Shown here: in pieces, positions 23,101-34,537 of the stretch | How positions within the stretch are numbered: the stretch's first letter is position 1 | Layout of the letters: each line of letters opens with the position of its first letter | NCBI GenBank assembly: GCA_022315425.1 | Contig: JAIUPT010000042.1 | Span: forward strand, 1,116,001-1,180,000 | Direction of reading: 5' to 3' | Length of the DNA stretch: 64,000 nt | DNA from: Pseudevernia furfuracea | Lineage: Eukaryota > Ascomycota > Lecanoromycetes > Lecanorales > Parmeliaceae | Position numbers and translations under genes: made by a program | The notes under the pieces: model-generated | Told to the model about the DNA's origin: nothing | Database searches by the model: none | The model's input: the letters and a program-made list of their open reading frames with translations, nothing else

Positions 23101-25081
23101 ATGGGGGCACAAAATAGTAACAACCCCCGCCCCGCGATGGTAGACATTCCACTGACTCTTTCCAGAGACATCCGGATCATCCGATTCACCTGTGGAGGAT
23201 AAGCAACAATATGGCAACAATGACTACGATGCCGACGTTGCCCATCCTGGAGTGGGGTATGACGATGATCTTGGCGTCCAATGCCCCTCGCATAGTATGT
23301 ATATTTCTGCCCCATTCTTTCCCCATTTGGTACCAAATTCAGAGTTGCAAGAAAAATTGCGAGGGCAAAAGCCTCTATTTACTGCTAAGACCTGTTTCCC
23401 AACTCAGCTTTCTTGCCTTGGAGAAGCAATGCTGACTCTGGAATGTGCGTAGCCTCCCAGCGCAGACTTGTCTCCAGGATCGATCTTCGCGTGATACCAG
23501 TTCTCAGCCTCATGTACCTGCTGGCCTTTCTCGACCGGACCAACATCGCCAATGCGTCAGTATTCGGCCTCCAGAAAGATTTGAAACTTACTGGTTCTCA
23601 ATATAATACCGCCTTGACCATGTTCTTCATACCATATATAGTCTTCGAGATACCATCGAATATCATTCTCAAAAGACTCAAGCCACACATATGGCTATCA
23701 GCGTGTATGTTCCTCTTCGGCCTCGTAACCATCTGCCAAGGTTTGGTGAAGAATTGGAGCGGGCTCCTTGCAACACGCTTTTTCCTCGGCCTTGCCGAGA
23801 CGGGCATGTTCCCAGGTTCTTTCTATCTAATTGGTATGTGGTATAAGCGCTCCGAGGCTCAGAAGCGTTACTCTTTCTTCTTCGGTAGTACTAGCTTGGC
23901 TGGAGCATTTGGTGGCCTTCTTGCATCTGCGATTGGCAAGATGAATGGGATGCGTGGCTATGATGGCTGGAGATGGATCTTTATCCTTGGTATTGCTCTT
24001 CTGTGAGTTATCTTACCAAAGACATTCCACTGATTTGAAACAGAGGGCGTGCTTTCATGTGTCATCTCATTTGCGCTCTACTTCATGATACCAGGCTTTC
24101 CGGAAGAGGCGAAATGGTAAGCAACTGGTCCTCCATCCCTCCTACATACAAGTAAACGTGATATCTAACTGAACCTCTCCCAGGCTCGAAGAAGACGAAC
24201 GGGCCTACATCAAAGCCCGGCTCGAGAAGGATCAAGGTCGCTCAGCCCGCGAGCGCCGCATCACCCCCAAAGATGTCCTCAATTGCTTCAAAGACTACAA
24301 ATTTTTCCTCGGCGGACTCATGTATTTCGGACTCATCGTTCCCGGTAAGCTATGTTTTTGGAGTTTTCTTGCCGTATTGAGATTATATTTTGAGTCGTAA
24401 GATATGTTGCGGGAGCAAGCCACTCATAAGATTAGTCGCTGTATTCGAAAAGAGATATGCTGAATCAGAAATCATTAAGCCTACGGCTACGCCTTCTTTG
24501 CCCCTGGTATCATCAAAACATACGGCTATTCGCAGATTGGCACCCAATTGCACAGCGTTCCGCCGTGGGCATGTTCTTTTGTCTTCGCCCTCATTGTCGC
24601 CTTTTTCTCGGATCAGCTAAAGCATCGCTTCTTGTTCACGCTAATTCCGATCGCTATGGCCATCGCTGGCTTCGCTATTCTATTGACCGTGCATACGAGG
24701 CCGCATCTCGAATACGCAGCGCTGTTCCTTGTTACGATGGGCACTTACTCGGCCCTTCCAGTGACAGTCTGCTGGTTTAACCTCAACCTCGGTGGCCACC
24801 ATCGTCGAGCGGTCGGAACAGCCTGGCAGATCGGCTTCGGCAATACTGGCGGAATCATCGCCACGTACGCTTTCCTGGCCAAAGATGCACCGCATTACAA
24901 ACAAGGCTATAGCATCTGCATTGGCTTTGCATGCCTGAGCGCAGCAGCTTGCTGTGCTTACGCTGTCAGCGTGCTGGTGCAGAACAGGACTCGGGACAAG
25001 GCTGGTACAGATCTCGGGTTGACGGAGTTTGAAAAGACGGAGAAAGGGGATTTGAGTCCTGATTATCGATACTTGCTGTAA
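23101..25081 (+). CDS. MFS transporter, anion:cation symporter (Dal5/Tna1-like) family
   Basis: This is a 505-residue, 12-TM permease from six exons: 23101-23116, 23166-23294, 23453-23989, 24044-24116, 24184-24344 and 24480-25081. The first exon encodes only MGAQN plus one base. The intron-4 junction restores the family motif WIFILEGV, which supports the model. TM1-TM2 carry LAFLDRTNIANASVFGL. The loop and TM4-5 show GLVKNWSGLLATRFFLGLAE and GMFPGSFYLIGMWYKRSE, hallmarks of this family, whose members import carboxylates such as allantoate, nicotinate or pantothenate. The substrate here is unknown. An alternative 3' splice site at 23408 is also in frame and would add 15 residues after the N-terminal tail. 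The gene lies just downstream of a MITE. Confidence 0.85.
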
Positions 25082-25132
25082 ACTCAATAGGTCATAACAA
25101 AGAAAGAGTACACCTAGTGATAAAGGATATTA

Positions 25133-25822
25133 TTGTTCACCCCTTTTTATCTATTCTATATTCATGCAAAGGCTATTATAAAGACGATCTCGCTCACCGG
25201 TGTAGTGTCTGGTTCGGTGACCGGCCTCGAGCGTGTGCAACTTGCACTTTCATTGGCAAGGGCCCTCCTTCGATCCCATGCTCCTCCTTGGTTACCGGAG
25301 TTCGAGAGAAGTGAGAATGTTCGTTTCTATAGCGTCGACAGCTCCAATGCCCAGCGACCAGGCTTGTTCAAAGCGCCTTTTCTGAATCTCAAATGCCTTG
25401 GCCCCTACGACGCTGCTCAGACGGATTCAACCAAAGACCCATTATCAGAGATACGGAACAATATCCTCTTCCGGCTTAGAATTGTCCTCCTAGAGCTGGG
25501 TTTTGAATCCCCATCATAAGAATTCCACAGTGCCGAGGGCGAAGAAAAAGGAACGGAACATGCTGATGCTTCAGCTATTAGGAGGTTGAAACCGACTGTA
25601 GGGACACCTCTTGACTCGAGGTACGGCAGAATCGGAAAGAGGTGTCTCGACTGCGAGTTGAAGACGCACGACCTACGAGACTCGAATTTGCAGGCGGCAA
25701 TCTTCAAAGATACAGTTATAGAACTTCAAGCGCTGGAGAGCAAATTTGCGAAGCTTGATACAGGTCATCAAACTCAGTACGATACTTTCATAGCATTATA
25801 TAATTGTCTGTCCGTTAAATAG
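25133..25822 (+). pseudogene. remnant of a DUF7580-like fungal protein
   Basis: One frame runs through 25133-25822 with a single TAA at 25517-25519. The pieces follow the order of the C-terminal half of DUF7580 proteins, an uncharacterised fungal family. First comes LALSLARALLRSHAPPWLP, then EIRNNILFRLRIVLLELGFE, then the stop. After it come ASAIRRLKPTVG, SRYGRIGKRCLDCELK and AAIFKDTVIELQALE. The N-terminal half of the family is absent and the start is not credible, so I call it a 5'-truncated, nonsense-bearing relic. The family assignment is from memory of its pattern and is moderate. Confidence 0.5.
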
Positions 25823-26707
25823 TCCTACTGTCCCACGAAAGGCAGAGACGGTAGGGTGGAGAGGACACGGCTCTGCTAAAAACCTGTTCTATTCTTCCAC
25901 TGGCTGAATAAAGTATGCCCCAAGACCATGATGAGAGGTACAGGAGGTAGGCAAAGCCGTGGTATTGCAATGTTAATGCATTGCATGGGCTAGCTGACAA
26001 ACGAATGAAGACGAGTTGAGCAGCGGCGGATCGGGCTGGTAGCAATGCACATAGAGAAAGCCAACACCGTGATCATGGAACTGGGTGTGTGCGATGAAAC
26101 TGCGGGAGATTAGCTCTCGGATTTTGAGCGTACTGAGAAATCTTCCGTGCGATGGAGGCCGGTGCGAGACAAGAAGTTCCTATCAGCTGACGCAAGCTTT
26201 TGCAGTGGTGATAGAGAGCAGAATGTGAACAGTACTGAAGCTTTCTTGACTACGCACTGCTCTACTTTGAAGCCAATCAACGGGTTCTAGACTGTCGAGT
26301 CCGTCATGTGTGAAAAAGAGTAGAATTGCAATTCAATTTTCTCCTACATAGTTACCACCATACCAAATTTTTTTTCATCTTAGCGCATCATGTGACCTAC
26401 GCGTGAAAACTAAATTTAAAGTACTTAATGTTGGAGAAGGGTTAGGGTTTTAGCCGCTAGCGCCCGAGGCCCACCGCCAACTGGAAACTTGTCCAGACAC
26501 AAGCCTCGCGTTTTCCTTCACACTTTAACGCACGCATAATCAACTGCCAAGTCTGCCAGCGTATCTCATGCTCGGCTTATAGGCTGGTCGGTCATATTGG
26601 CGGTCTAGATCGAAGAATAGATTGGCAACCATTGACAATTGCTGCTTCGCAAAGCACTCAATTGCGAAAGGAGTACTGGAATGCCCGACATCCCATAACC
26701 ACGGGGC
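25823..26707. other. intergenic region with a short telomere-like motif
   Basis: These 885 bp lie between the DUF7580-like relic and the 3' end of ATG5. The only notable sequence is GGGTTAGGGTTTTAG at 26439-26453, followed by CGCTAGCGCC, which shares GCTAGCGC with the hairpin at 5181. No gene seen. Confidence 0.5.
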
Positions 26708-27701
26708 CTAGCCTATCATCACGACACCCAAATGTATCCAGCCGTCCAGATATGCGGCGGTTATCATCAAATCCTCCACTGACGCCCCCATGGGCACCAC
26801 TGCTCCATGAAGCACAGCTTTCGCGTGGATCGGCGTCCTTCGACTAGGAAATAAAGTCGGCAACAACGCATGCAGAGCTGTGCCTAGTGTCTGTTGTTCT
26901 CGCGAGTTAGACAAGCTAGGCGTGATGAGCGACTGCACTACGCGTAAATGGCCAGATGTCGGCTCGGCGGCTGTAGGCGAGGAAGGTAGATAGATTTTCA
27001 GAGGTATATGGCGAAGCGGAGCGCCTTGAGCATAGAGGAGTCGCTTGGAGATTGGATTAAATGCGTCAAACTTGTCTGTTCGTTCTCTCGGTCAGTTTCA
27101 ACCCAGATCTTGTACGGGATGCTTCTCGAACCATACGTTCTTGGACTGCGTCCCACAGCTTTGTCGAATCGTCTTTTGACAATGACATGATTCCCTTAGC
27201 GGTCCCGTTCCTGAGAAAGTCTGCCTCTTTCACACTATTGATGAACGCATCGTGCAACATCTTTCCTTCAGCATCAGGACGTACCAGTGACTGCTCCGGC
27301 CAATCTGTGAAGTGTAGCGTCAACCGCCATGGTAGCTGTACCTCTGTACCATCCGAGGGCGAACGGTCATGAATATCCATGCCAGATGCTTGTGATGGGG
27401 AAGCCCCAGAGAATAGGTCGTAGAGAAGCCCAAGCGGATACTGCCATTTCAGAGGTACTTCTTCAAAAGAGAACCAACCATCGTAGGGTATCACATCAGG
27501 ATTTATAAGTGACGAGATGAAAAAAGCGTGGAGACGAGGGAGAAGAAAAGGAAGGTAAGAGAGTCGGGGATATTGGACGAGATAAGGATCGGCATGATCG
27601 TAGACTCGACATTCAGATGGTGATAGACGGATCTCTATGGGCAATGATCCATCCCATACTGAGCTGTGTAAGATTTGCGCTTCTCTAGTGGTAGTAGTCA
27701 T
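26708..27701 (-). CDS. ATG5: autophagy protein Atg5
   Basis: This 317-residue protein comes from exons 27701-27116 and 27075-26708; the intron runs GTACAA...GAACAG with a CTGAC branch. Atg5 is conjugated to Atg12 and, with Atg16, acts as the E3-like complex that lipidates Atg8 during autophagosome formation. Diagnostic blocks are VWDGSLPIEIRLSPSECR, DPYLVQYPRLSYLPFLLPRL, GWFSFEEVPLKWQYPLGLLY, NSVKEADFLRNGTAKGIM, RHIPLKIYLP and LDGWIHLGVVM near the end. The Lys in KEAD aligns with the usual Atg12 acceptor position, as I recall the family. Splicing restores FDAFNPISKRLLYAQGAPL, absent from the unspliced frame. I use the first ATG (MTTTTREAQI). Confidence 0.95.
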
Positions 27702-28088
27702 GTTGGCGAAATTGACTTCCAAAAGTGCCGAAGCTTCATGAGCGCCAGGTGTCTTGAAGCCATTGTGCTAGCCGGCACATCTTCGTCTGATAACACGAAC
27801 TGGTCAGAGTCACTACATCTTGTCAGGCCCAGAGCGGAATTCGTCTTCAGCTCAGCCCTACGACAGGCGCGGCGCCAGAACCAGTGGCAGTTGCAATGAA
27901 AAAAACCCTTCGAATGGTGACAATATGAGCACAAAGTAGGAGGTTCATAGTCCATGATAAGCTCAGTTCGGTCTGTTTCTGTACTTCGCCAGATCTTCTT
28001 GGCTTGATTACCTATGGGTGCAAAAGACGCTAATTGACAAGACTACCATCTTTTCTGGCAGCTTGCTTAAGGTACCTTTCCTACCAGT
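27702..28088. promoter_or_regulatory. bidirectional promoter between ATG5 and PRP28
   Basis: These 387 bp separate the divergent start codons. The short minus-strand frame inside shows no domain. I see no defined operator. Confidence 0.5.
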
Positions 28089-30714
28089 ATGAACGGCTAT
28101 TCAGCAAACGGTGAGAGAGAAACGGCTATACAAAACATGGTTCCTCCGCCTGACCGACTCCCATCGCCGCCTCCACCCCCTCCAGACCTTGCAGCTCCAC
28201 CCCCTCCTCCAGACTCATCTGCTCCACCTCCACCTCCAGAAGATCTACCACCGCCGCCACCATCTAGTATCAACGGCGACGCACCTCCACCTCCGCCGGA
28301 AGTGAGGAAAAAGAAGGCAGGCTGGGGTGCTGCACCCAGCAGGCAGCCTTTAAGTGTAGAAGAGATACTACGCAAAAAGAAAGAAGCGGATGAGGCTGCT
28401 GCAAAGGTATGAACCCGAGTATACACAATTTATATTACTTCATATTCACCTTGTGCCTCAATCTAGTACCTTGACGAACCCTACTGATATTTGGTTTCCT
28501 TGTCTAGCCCAAGTTTCTATCAAAAGCGCAGCGCGAAAAGCTGGCTCTTGAAAAGCGAGAGAAAGAAGTCGAGGAGCAAAATAGGAAGACTATTTCTGCT
28601 GCGAATACTAGCAGGGCCACCCAGAACGGAGACAAACATGCCTCAGCTCACCCTATTAGGAATGGAGCAGGCCGACCTGCACCGCAGACGAACGGAGTGA
28701 ATGGATCTGCTCGTCCTCCAATACCAACTGGTCCGAGAGCTTTGCGGAAAGCCGAGATACCGACAGGACCTGCTTCTATGCGTGCCTCGGAGCCAAACAA
28801 AGGCTACGATATGGCTCCACCACCTCCACCAAAGCCATCAGTGATCGGCACATCTGCAGCCAAAGGAGAAAAGCGACCCGCGATTGAAGAGGCTCAGCAG
28901 ACTTTGATTAAACAACGATATATGGGCGCGGACCAAAATCAATCGACATTCTCGGCCAAGAAGAAGCGAAGGCGGACTACAGAAAAGAAGTTCAACTTTG
29001 AGTGGAACGCAGAGGAGGATACAAGCCCGGACTACAACCCACTGTATCAGGCACGAGCAGAGGCATCCTTTTATGGCAGAGGCCGCTTGGGAGGGTTTTC
29101 GGAAGACTTGGCTGACAGCGCAGCTCGTAATTACGCTAAAGCCTTACAAGATACGGATCGCGACTCAGGCAAGGCTAGAGCGAAGGAGATGATGGAGATG
29201 GAGAGGAGAAGGAAGGAAGAGGGTGGTAGAAGTTCGCTAGACAAACATTGGAGTGATAAAAAGCTAGAGCATATGCGCGAAAGAGACTGGAGAATCTTTA
29301 AAGAGGACTTTAATATCAGCACAAAAGGTGGAGCTATTCCGAACCCTATGCGCTCATGGGCAGAATCAGGATTGCCAAAGAAGTTGATGGACGTCGTGGA
29401 CCTGGTCGGCTATACCGAGCCTTCTGCAGTACAGCGCGCCGCCATACCTATCGCCCTTCAATCTCGAGATCTTATCGGTGTTGCTGTGACAGGTTCGGGT
29501 AAAACAGCAGCTTTTCTACTACCCCTATTAGTCTACATATCTGAACTCCCAGCCCTCAACGAATTGACGAAGAACGATGGTCCATATGCTGTCATCTTGG
29601 CTCCTACTCGTGAATTAGCTCAACAGATCGAGATCGAAGCAAGAAAATTTGCGACTCCTCTTGGTTTCACGTGTGTCAGTATTGTCGGAGGTCACTCTCT
29701 CGAAGAACAGGCCTACAATCTACGGGATGGAGCCGAAATTATCATTGCCACACCTGGTCGTCTGGTTGACTGCATCGAGAGGCGAGTGCTCGTACTCGGA
29801 CAATGCTGCTATGTCATCATGGATGAAGCAGACAGAATGATCGATCTTGGCTTCGAGGAGCCAGTCAACAAGATTCTCGATGCCCTACCAGTCGCTAACA
29901 TGAAGCCAGACTCCGAAGAAGCAGAAGATGCTCTTGTTATGAGCCAACACCTGGGTGGGAAAGACCGCTATAGGCAGACGATGATGTACACAGCCACTAT
30001 GCCTTCGGCCGTCGAACGTATAGCCCGGAAGTACCTCCGCAGACCAGCCATCGTCACCATCGGCAATGTCGGCGAAGCTGTCGAGACGGTCGAGCAGCGC
30101 GTCGAATTTGTGGCAGGCGAAGACAAGAGGAAGAAGCGATTGCTCGAAATCTTATCATCAAGAGAGTTCCAACCACCCGTCATCGTCTTCGTGAACATCA
30201 AGCGCAACTGCGACGCCGTTGCTCGGGATATAAAGCATAGCGGGTTCTCGTCCGTCACATTGCATGGGAGCAAGACCCAAGAGCAAAGAGAAGCAGCGTT
30301 GGCCTCCGTCCGGAGCGGCGGTACTGACGTGCTTGTTGCTACGGATCTGGCAGGTAGAGGTATCGATGTGCCTGATGTCAGTCTGGTGGTCAATTTCAAT
30401 ATGGCGACTAACATTGAGAGCTATACACATCGTATTGGTCGTACGGGTCGTGCTGGGAAAAGTGGTGTGGCTATCACCTTCCTTGGTAATGAGGACTCTG
30501 ATGTCATGTATGTATACTCTCTACTCCCTTTCGAAAGCTCTGCTAATGGATGCCTAGGTACGATCTCAAACAAATGCTTTCAAAGTCTTCGATCTCCAGG
30601 ATGCCTGAGGAACTTCGAAAGCACGAAGCAGCACAGCAAAAGTCGCAGAGAGGTAGCGGCCAGAAGAAGATAGAGGACAGTAGTGGTTTCGCCGGGAAGG
30701 GTGGCTGGCAATAG
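28089..30714 (+). CDS. PRP28: DEAD-box pre-mRNA splicing helicase Prp28
   Basis: This 824-residue protein comes from exons 28089-28406, 28508-30507 and 30558-30714. Prp28 displaces U1 snRNP from the 5' splice site so that U6 can pair there. The N-terminus is proline-rich (PPPPPPDLAAPPPPP) and then lysine-rich, as in other fungal and human orthologues. The helicase core shows the Q-motif region (GYTEPSAVQRAAIPIALQSR), motif I (VTGSGKTAAF), PTRELAQQ, ATPGRL, DEAD (VIMDEADRMIDLGFEEP), TAT in motif III, and HRIGRTGRAGKSG. The last intron restores the orthologue-like end MYDLKQMLSKSSISRMPEEL; without splicing the tail is nonsense. The gene is divergent from ATG5. Confidence 0.95.
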
Positions 30715-30969
30715 ATTTACAGAAATAATCAGAAAGCTTCTCAACAATCAATAAAATCAGGCAGATTTACAGTCCCGTTGTGAGGCCGGCAATCATGACC
30801 TTTCGAAGAGATCAGACCCGGTCAGGCAAATTGTCAGGCAAAGCGGCATTCCCAATGACCCAAGAATGTGTCTTGCATCACTAACGTTATCTCATGGAGC
30901 AATAACAGGACAAAAAATAGGACTATGATTGACTTTCTTGTTGATGTTGTCTCTTACGATACCAACAAA

Positions 30970-32567
30970 CTACATCTTCGCTTTCGGCCTCCACCTAACC
31001 CAATCATGCTCCTCACTACTCGGCACTAAAGAGTCCACATCCTTTGTATTCACCAGCCCTGGCCCCGCCTGTTCAATGTCCGTAATCCCAGCTAACCGCA
31101 TACTCGTCTCCAACTCATCCTTCAATATCTGGCTCAGATGCTCCATTCCCTCTTGCCCGTAGCATAAACTGTACAGAAACGGCCTACCAATTCCTACAGC
31201 TGTTGCCCCAAGCGAGAGCGCCTTTAAGATGTCAGTACCCCGCGTTACTCCACCGTCCACGTAAACTTCACACCGTTGGAATATTTCGGGGCAAATGCGG
31301 TGCAACTCCAACAGCGTAAGCATAGACGGTTGTACCGTGTCGAGGGAGCGGCCGCCATGGTTCGAGAGCATGATACCCTGGACGCCGTACTCGACCGCTT
31401 TCTTCGCATCCGCGGCGCTTTGGATTCCCTTGATGACGACAGGCAGCCGTGACGTTTCCTGGATCCAGGGGATATCATCCCAGCTCAGCGTTCTATCGAT
31501 ATACTGCCCCATCAGCCTTCCCATGCCGCCGCCTTTCTTGTCGTTTGAAGCTACGGCGCCGCTGATGGCGGAGGATACGTTTTCGGCTGCTATACGTTCG
31601 TCTGCTTCGCGCTTCCCCGGCACGTGTGCGTCGACGGTGACGAAGATGGCTTTCACGCCCAGCTCGCGGGCTTTGTGCAGTAGTTGCGTGGTTTTGGGGC
31701 GGTCGGCGTTGACGTAGAGTTGGAAGAAGAAGGGTTGGTTGGTGCAGCCTGCTCCAAGGACGGATGCGAGTGGGTAGGATGCGTTGTTTGATATCTAGCA
31801 TGTAAACAGACGTTATTCTAGTTAGAGATCTTTCTTCTGAAATTGCTCACCACTTGAATGAGGCCTTCACTTGCACAACCCCTTGCTAAGGCAAGTTCAC
31901 CGTCAGGATAGGCAAGCCGAGCCATGGCTGCCGGACTGATGAAGAAAGGTGCTGAGCTGGGGCAGCCTAGAATTGAGCGCCGAGTTTCCACTTTTGCCAC
32001 ATTCCGCATTACTCGAGGGCGTAACATGATTCGTCTGTATATGTTCGAGTTCCAGTGATGCGTGACTAGATCTGTGGCTGCGGAAGAGTAGAATGCCCAT
32101 GCTTTAGGCGTCAAAGTGTTGCGGGCTACATCCTCGAAGTCTTGTGTCGATATGAGTTTGAAAAGTTCGGGCTTTGTATAAGTTTCTGTGGAGGTAGATT
32201 GTCCAGTCGTCTTTTCGATGGTTTTGATTTCTTCCTTTTGTTTTGAAGGTAGATTCACTACCTCCGCCTGATCAAGGAGTCCTTTGTAACAATCGGGAGA
32301 TAAAGCTTCCTCTATGATGCCTGGGGCATGGATCTCATTGTAAGCTGCTGTGGCGTCGCTTCCAGCGTATCTGAGTATGACTTCTATGGTGAGCAGCCTC
32401 CCTATCTAGTCTTTAGGGAGAAACAAACTCGAAGAGCCACCTGGATGAGAATTTAGGTAGTTGGTGACGTCGTATATCTTAGAGTGCACAGCGACCCAGC
32501 AATCACGGTCACTATTATGTCTTTTCAAATCATGGAAACTGAGGGTCTGGGAGGGATTTGAAGACAT
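30970..32567 (-). CDS. flavocytochrome b2-type FMN-dependent 2-hydroxyacid dehydrogenase
   Basis: This 498-residue protein comes from exons 32567-32429, 32383-31851 and 31794-30970. It joins an N-terminal cytochrome b5 domain (about 5-85: CWVAVHSKIYDVTNYLNSHP, then GGSSKVILRYAGSDAT) to an FMN alpha-hydroxyacid dehydrogenase barrel, the layout of L-lactate:cytochrome c oxidoreductase. The HPGG haem motif is kept only if intron 1 uses the unusual 5' site GTTTGT; a GTGGCT site one codon earlier is also in frame but would delete it. The catalytic block SNHGGRSLDTVQPSM carries the conserved His, and DGGVTRGTDILKAL and IGRPFLY are flavin/phosphate-binding segments. I see no obvious mitochondrial presequence, unlike yeast Cyb2, so location and substrate are open. 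It is divergent from the DenD-like gene. Confidence 0.9.
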
Positions 32568-32936
32568 TCTATATGCAGAGAAAGTGTGTACGAGTACAAA
32601 TCAGTGTAGGTAGGATGAAGAGAGCAAAAGATGGACTTTATGAATTTAGTGTATACATGCAAGATGAGAGGAAGCATGTTATCTGAATATTCCAGGTAAT
32701 GTCTGTAGGTCGCAATGGCTCGAAACGTTCACCCGCTCCAGAGCCCCACAAGCGGGTTGCGTTCCGCGATGACGATGTGGGGAAAGCTTTCATTGGGTGG
32801 GGTATGAAGCAACAAGAAAGAACAATACCTATTCAGACAGTTCAAAGACTCCTGTTGCTCTGGCGGCTCTAGCAGAACCAACTTTTTGACAGAAGTAGTA
32901 CCCTCAATCTCTTCAGCCTACAAGTCGCTGATCAAA
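32568..32936. promoter_or_regulatory. bidirectional promoter, flavocytochrome b2 / DenD-like pair
   Basis: These 369 bp lie between two divergent start codons of hydroxyacid/sugar-acid oxidoreductases. The arrangement suggests co-expression, but I find no clear binding-site repeat. Confidence 0.45.
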
Positions 32937-34129
32937 ATGGGTTCCCATGAGGAGTCGAAGTTCAACTGCATGATCACTGGAGCAGGCGGCTTCGTTGGCC
33001 AGGCTCTTGCGTCTGCACTCCTCGCAGACCCTCTGATCTCCAAACTCACATTGACAGATGTTTTCAAACCAGATGTTCCTCAGACGAAAACACAATCAGG
33101 GGTAGAAATTCGCTCTTTAGATGCCGATCTCACATCTCTCGAAACATGCCAATCTCTCTTCACCCCAGACATCAACCTGATATATCTCCTACATGGCATC
33201 ATGTCTGGGGCTGCCGAGGCGAATCTTGAGTTGGGGTTGAAGGTCAACGTCGACTCCACGAGACAGATTCTGGACATACTTCGACACACTAATCCCGGCG
33301 TCAAAGTCATCTATCCATCTTCATTAGCGGTATACGGCCCACCTGCCACACCAACGACGAAGATAACAGAGCTGAATGCACCCGTGCCTGGTTCATCGTG
33401 TGAGTTATCTTTTCCGACCAAACTTTCCCCCTTTCATCATGTTTTGGGGGCCGGAGATCTTTTCCGCCTCCTGAGACATGTCTTCTGACTCTAGAACCAT
33501 CCTAGAGGAGAAATACTGACTCCGAATTCATTCAGATGGGGCTCAGAAGCACATATGTGAGACATTACTTGACGATTATTCAAGGAGAGGGTTGCTGGAT
33601 GGGCGCATATGCAGGCTACCAACGGTATAAATCTATTGCAGTGCTTTCCAGAAGCTTTGATCTTAATTCTGAATGATGTGACCAGGTTACTGTTAGGCCA
33701 GGCAAGCCTACGGGGGCCGCGTCGTCTTTCGCTTCCGGGATCTTTCGCGAGCCACTGAAAGGAGAGAAGAGCATTTTGCCGGTTTCGAAAGACCTTGAGA
33801 TTTGGATCTGTTCGCCTAGGACGGTAGTCAAGAACCTGATACTAGCGCGGGATATTCCAAAGGAGAACTTTTCCGGGACCCGGATTGTGAATATCCCTGG
33901 TGTGACAGTGACTATTCGCGAGATGCTGGATGCTTTGAAAGCGGCCGGAGGCGATGAGGCATTGAAGCTTGTAGAGGAGAAGAGAGACGACGCAACCGAG
34001 AAAATAGTCTTGAGCTGGCCAACAAGACTTGAAATATCGAGGGCGAAAGCTCTGGGTTTCGCAGAAGATGGGACGCTCACCAACACGCTGAAAGAATACA
34101 TCGACGATTATGGGACCAAGCGTACATAG
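32937..34129 (+). CDS. NAD-dependent epimerase/dehydratase, DenD (D-erythronate dehydrogenase)-like
   Basis: This 331-residue extended short-chain dehydrogenase comes from exons 32937-33399, 33536-33624 and 33686-34129. The Rossmann dinucleotide motif is ITGAGGFVGQALASALL. The active site shows YPSSLAVYGPP and, across the first intron, SSYGAQKH with the YxxxK catalytic pair. Exon 3 continues VTVRPGKPTGAASSFASGIF, then REPLKGE, a segment characteristic of the DenD/UxuE-like branch, which oxidises D-erythronate or handles related sugar acids. The specific substrate is inferred. The start is the ATG at 32937 (MGSHEESKFN); upstream in frame there is only TTG. Confidence 0.85.
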
Positions 34130-34537
34130 AACACTTCGAGTTGGAAATTCGACAGAACATATCTGTTTAATTTGCAATCTCCGTCTTGATGGAGGCTCGA
34201 AAGCTCAGGCATATAGGTAACGACAATAGCTTATGTATATATCCAGAAGACAGGAACAGTAGAAAAAGGAAAGCACCACCGCAACACCATTGTACCAGGT
34301 GCAGCGCCAATAGGAACCCAACAACGACAGTACGCTGAGTAATCAGTGCCAAGATTTAAGGATTGCCGAGACCCTCGGACCCATGTCAGATGTGAAATCT
34401 CCGCAAAATCTTCCAACACTTGATTTCAGCATCAACAACACTCCAGCATACCAAGTCCATATTCAGTGCAAGATCAGATATCTGAATAACGGTCATATCC
34501 ACTACGTCTTTGAATTTTGCGGGTTCTCACCGGTACG
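34130..34537. other. intergenic region, PRP39 promoter
   Basis: This 408-bp tandem-gene spacer lies between the DenD-like gene and PRP39. Nothing distinctive is seen. Confidence 0.45.

Noticed and set aside
28097..28426. Gly-rich 109-codon frame antisense to the first PRP28 exon
   Set aside because: The poly-Gly comes from the complement of proline codons.
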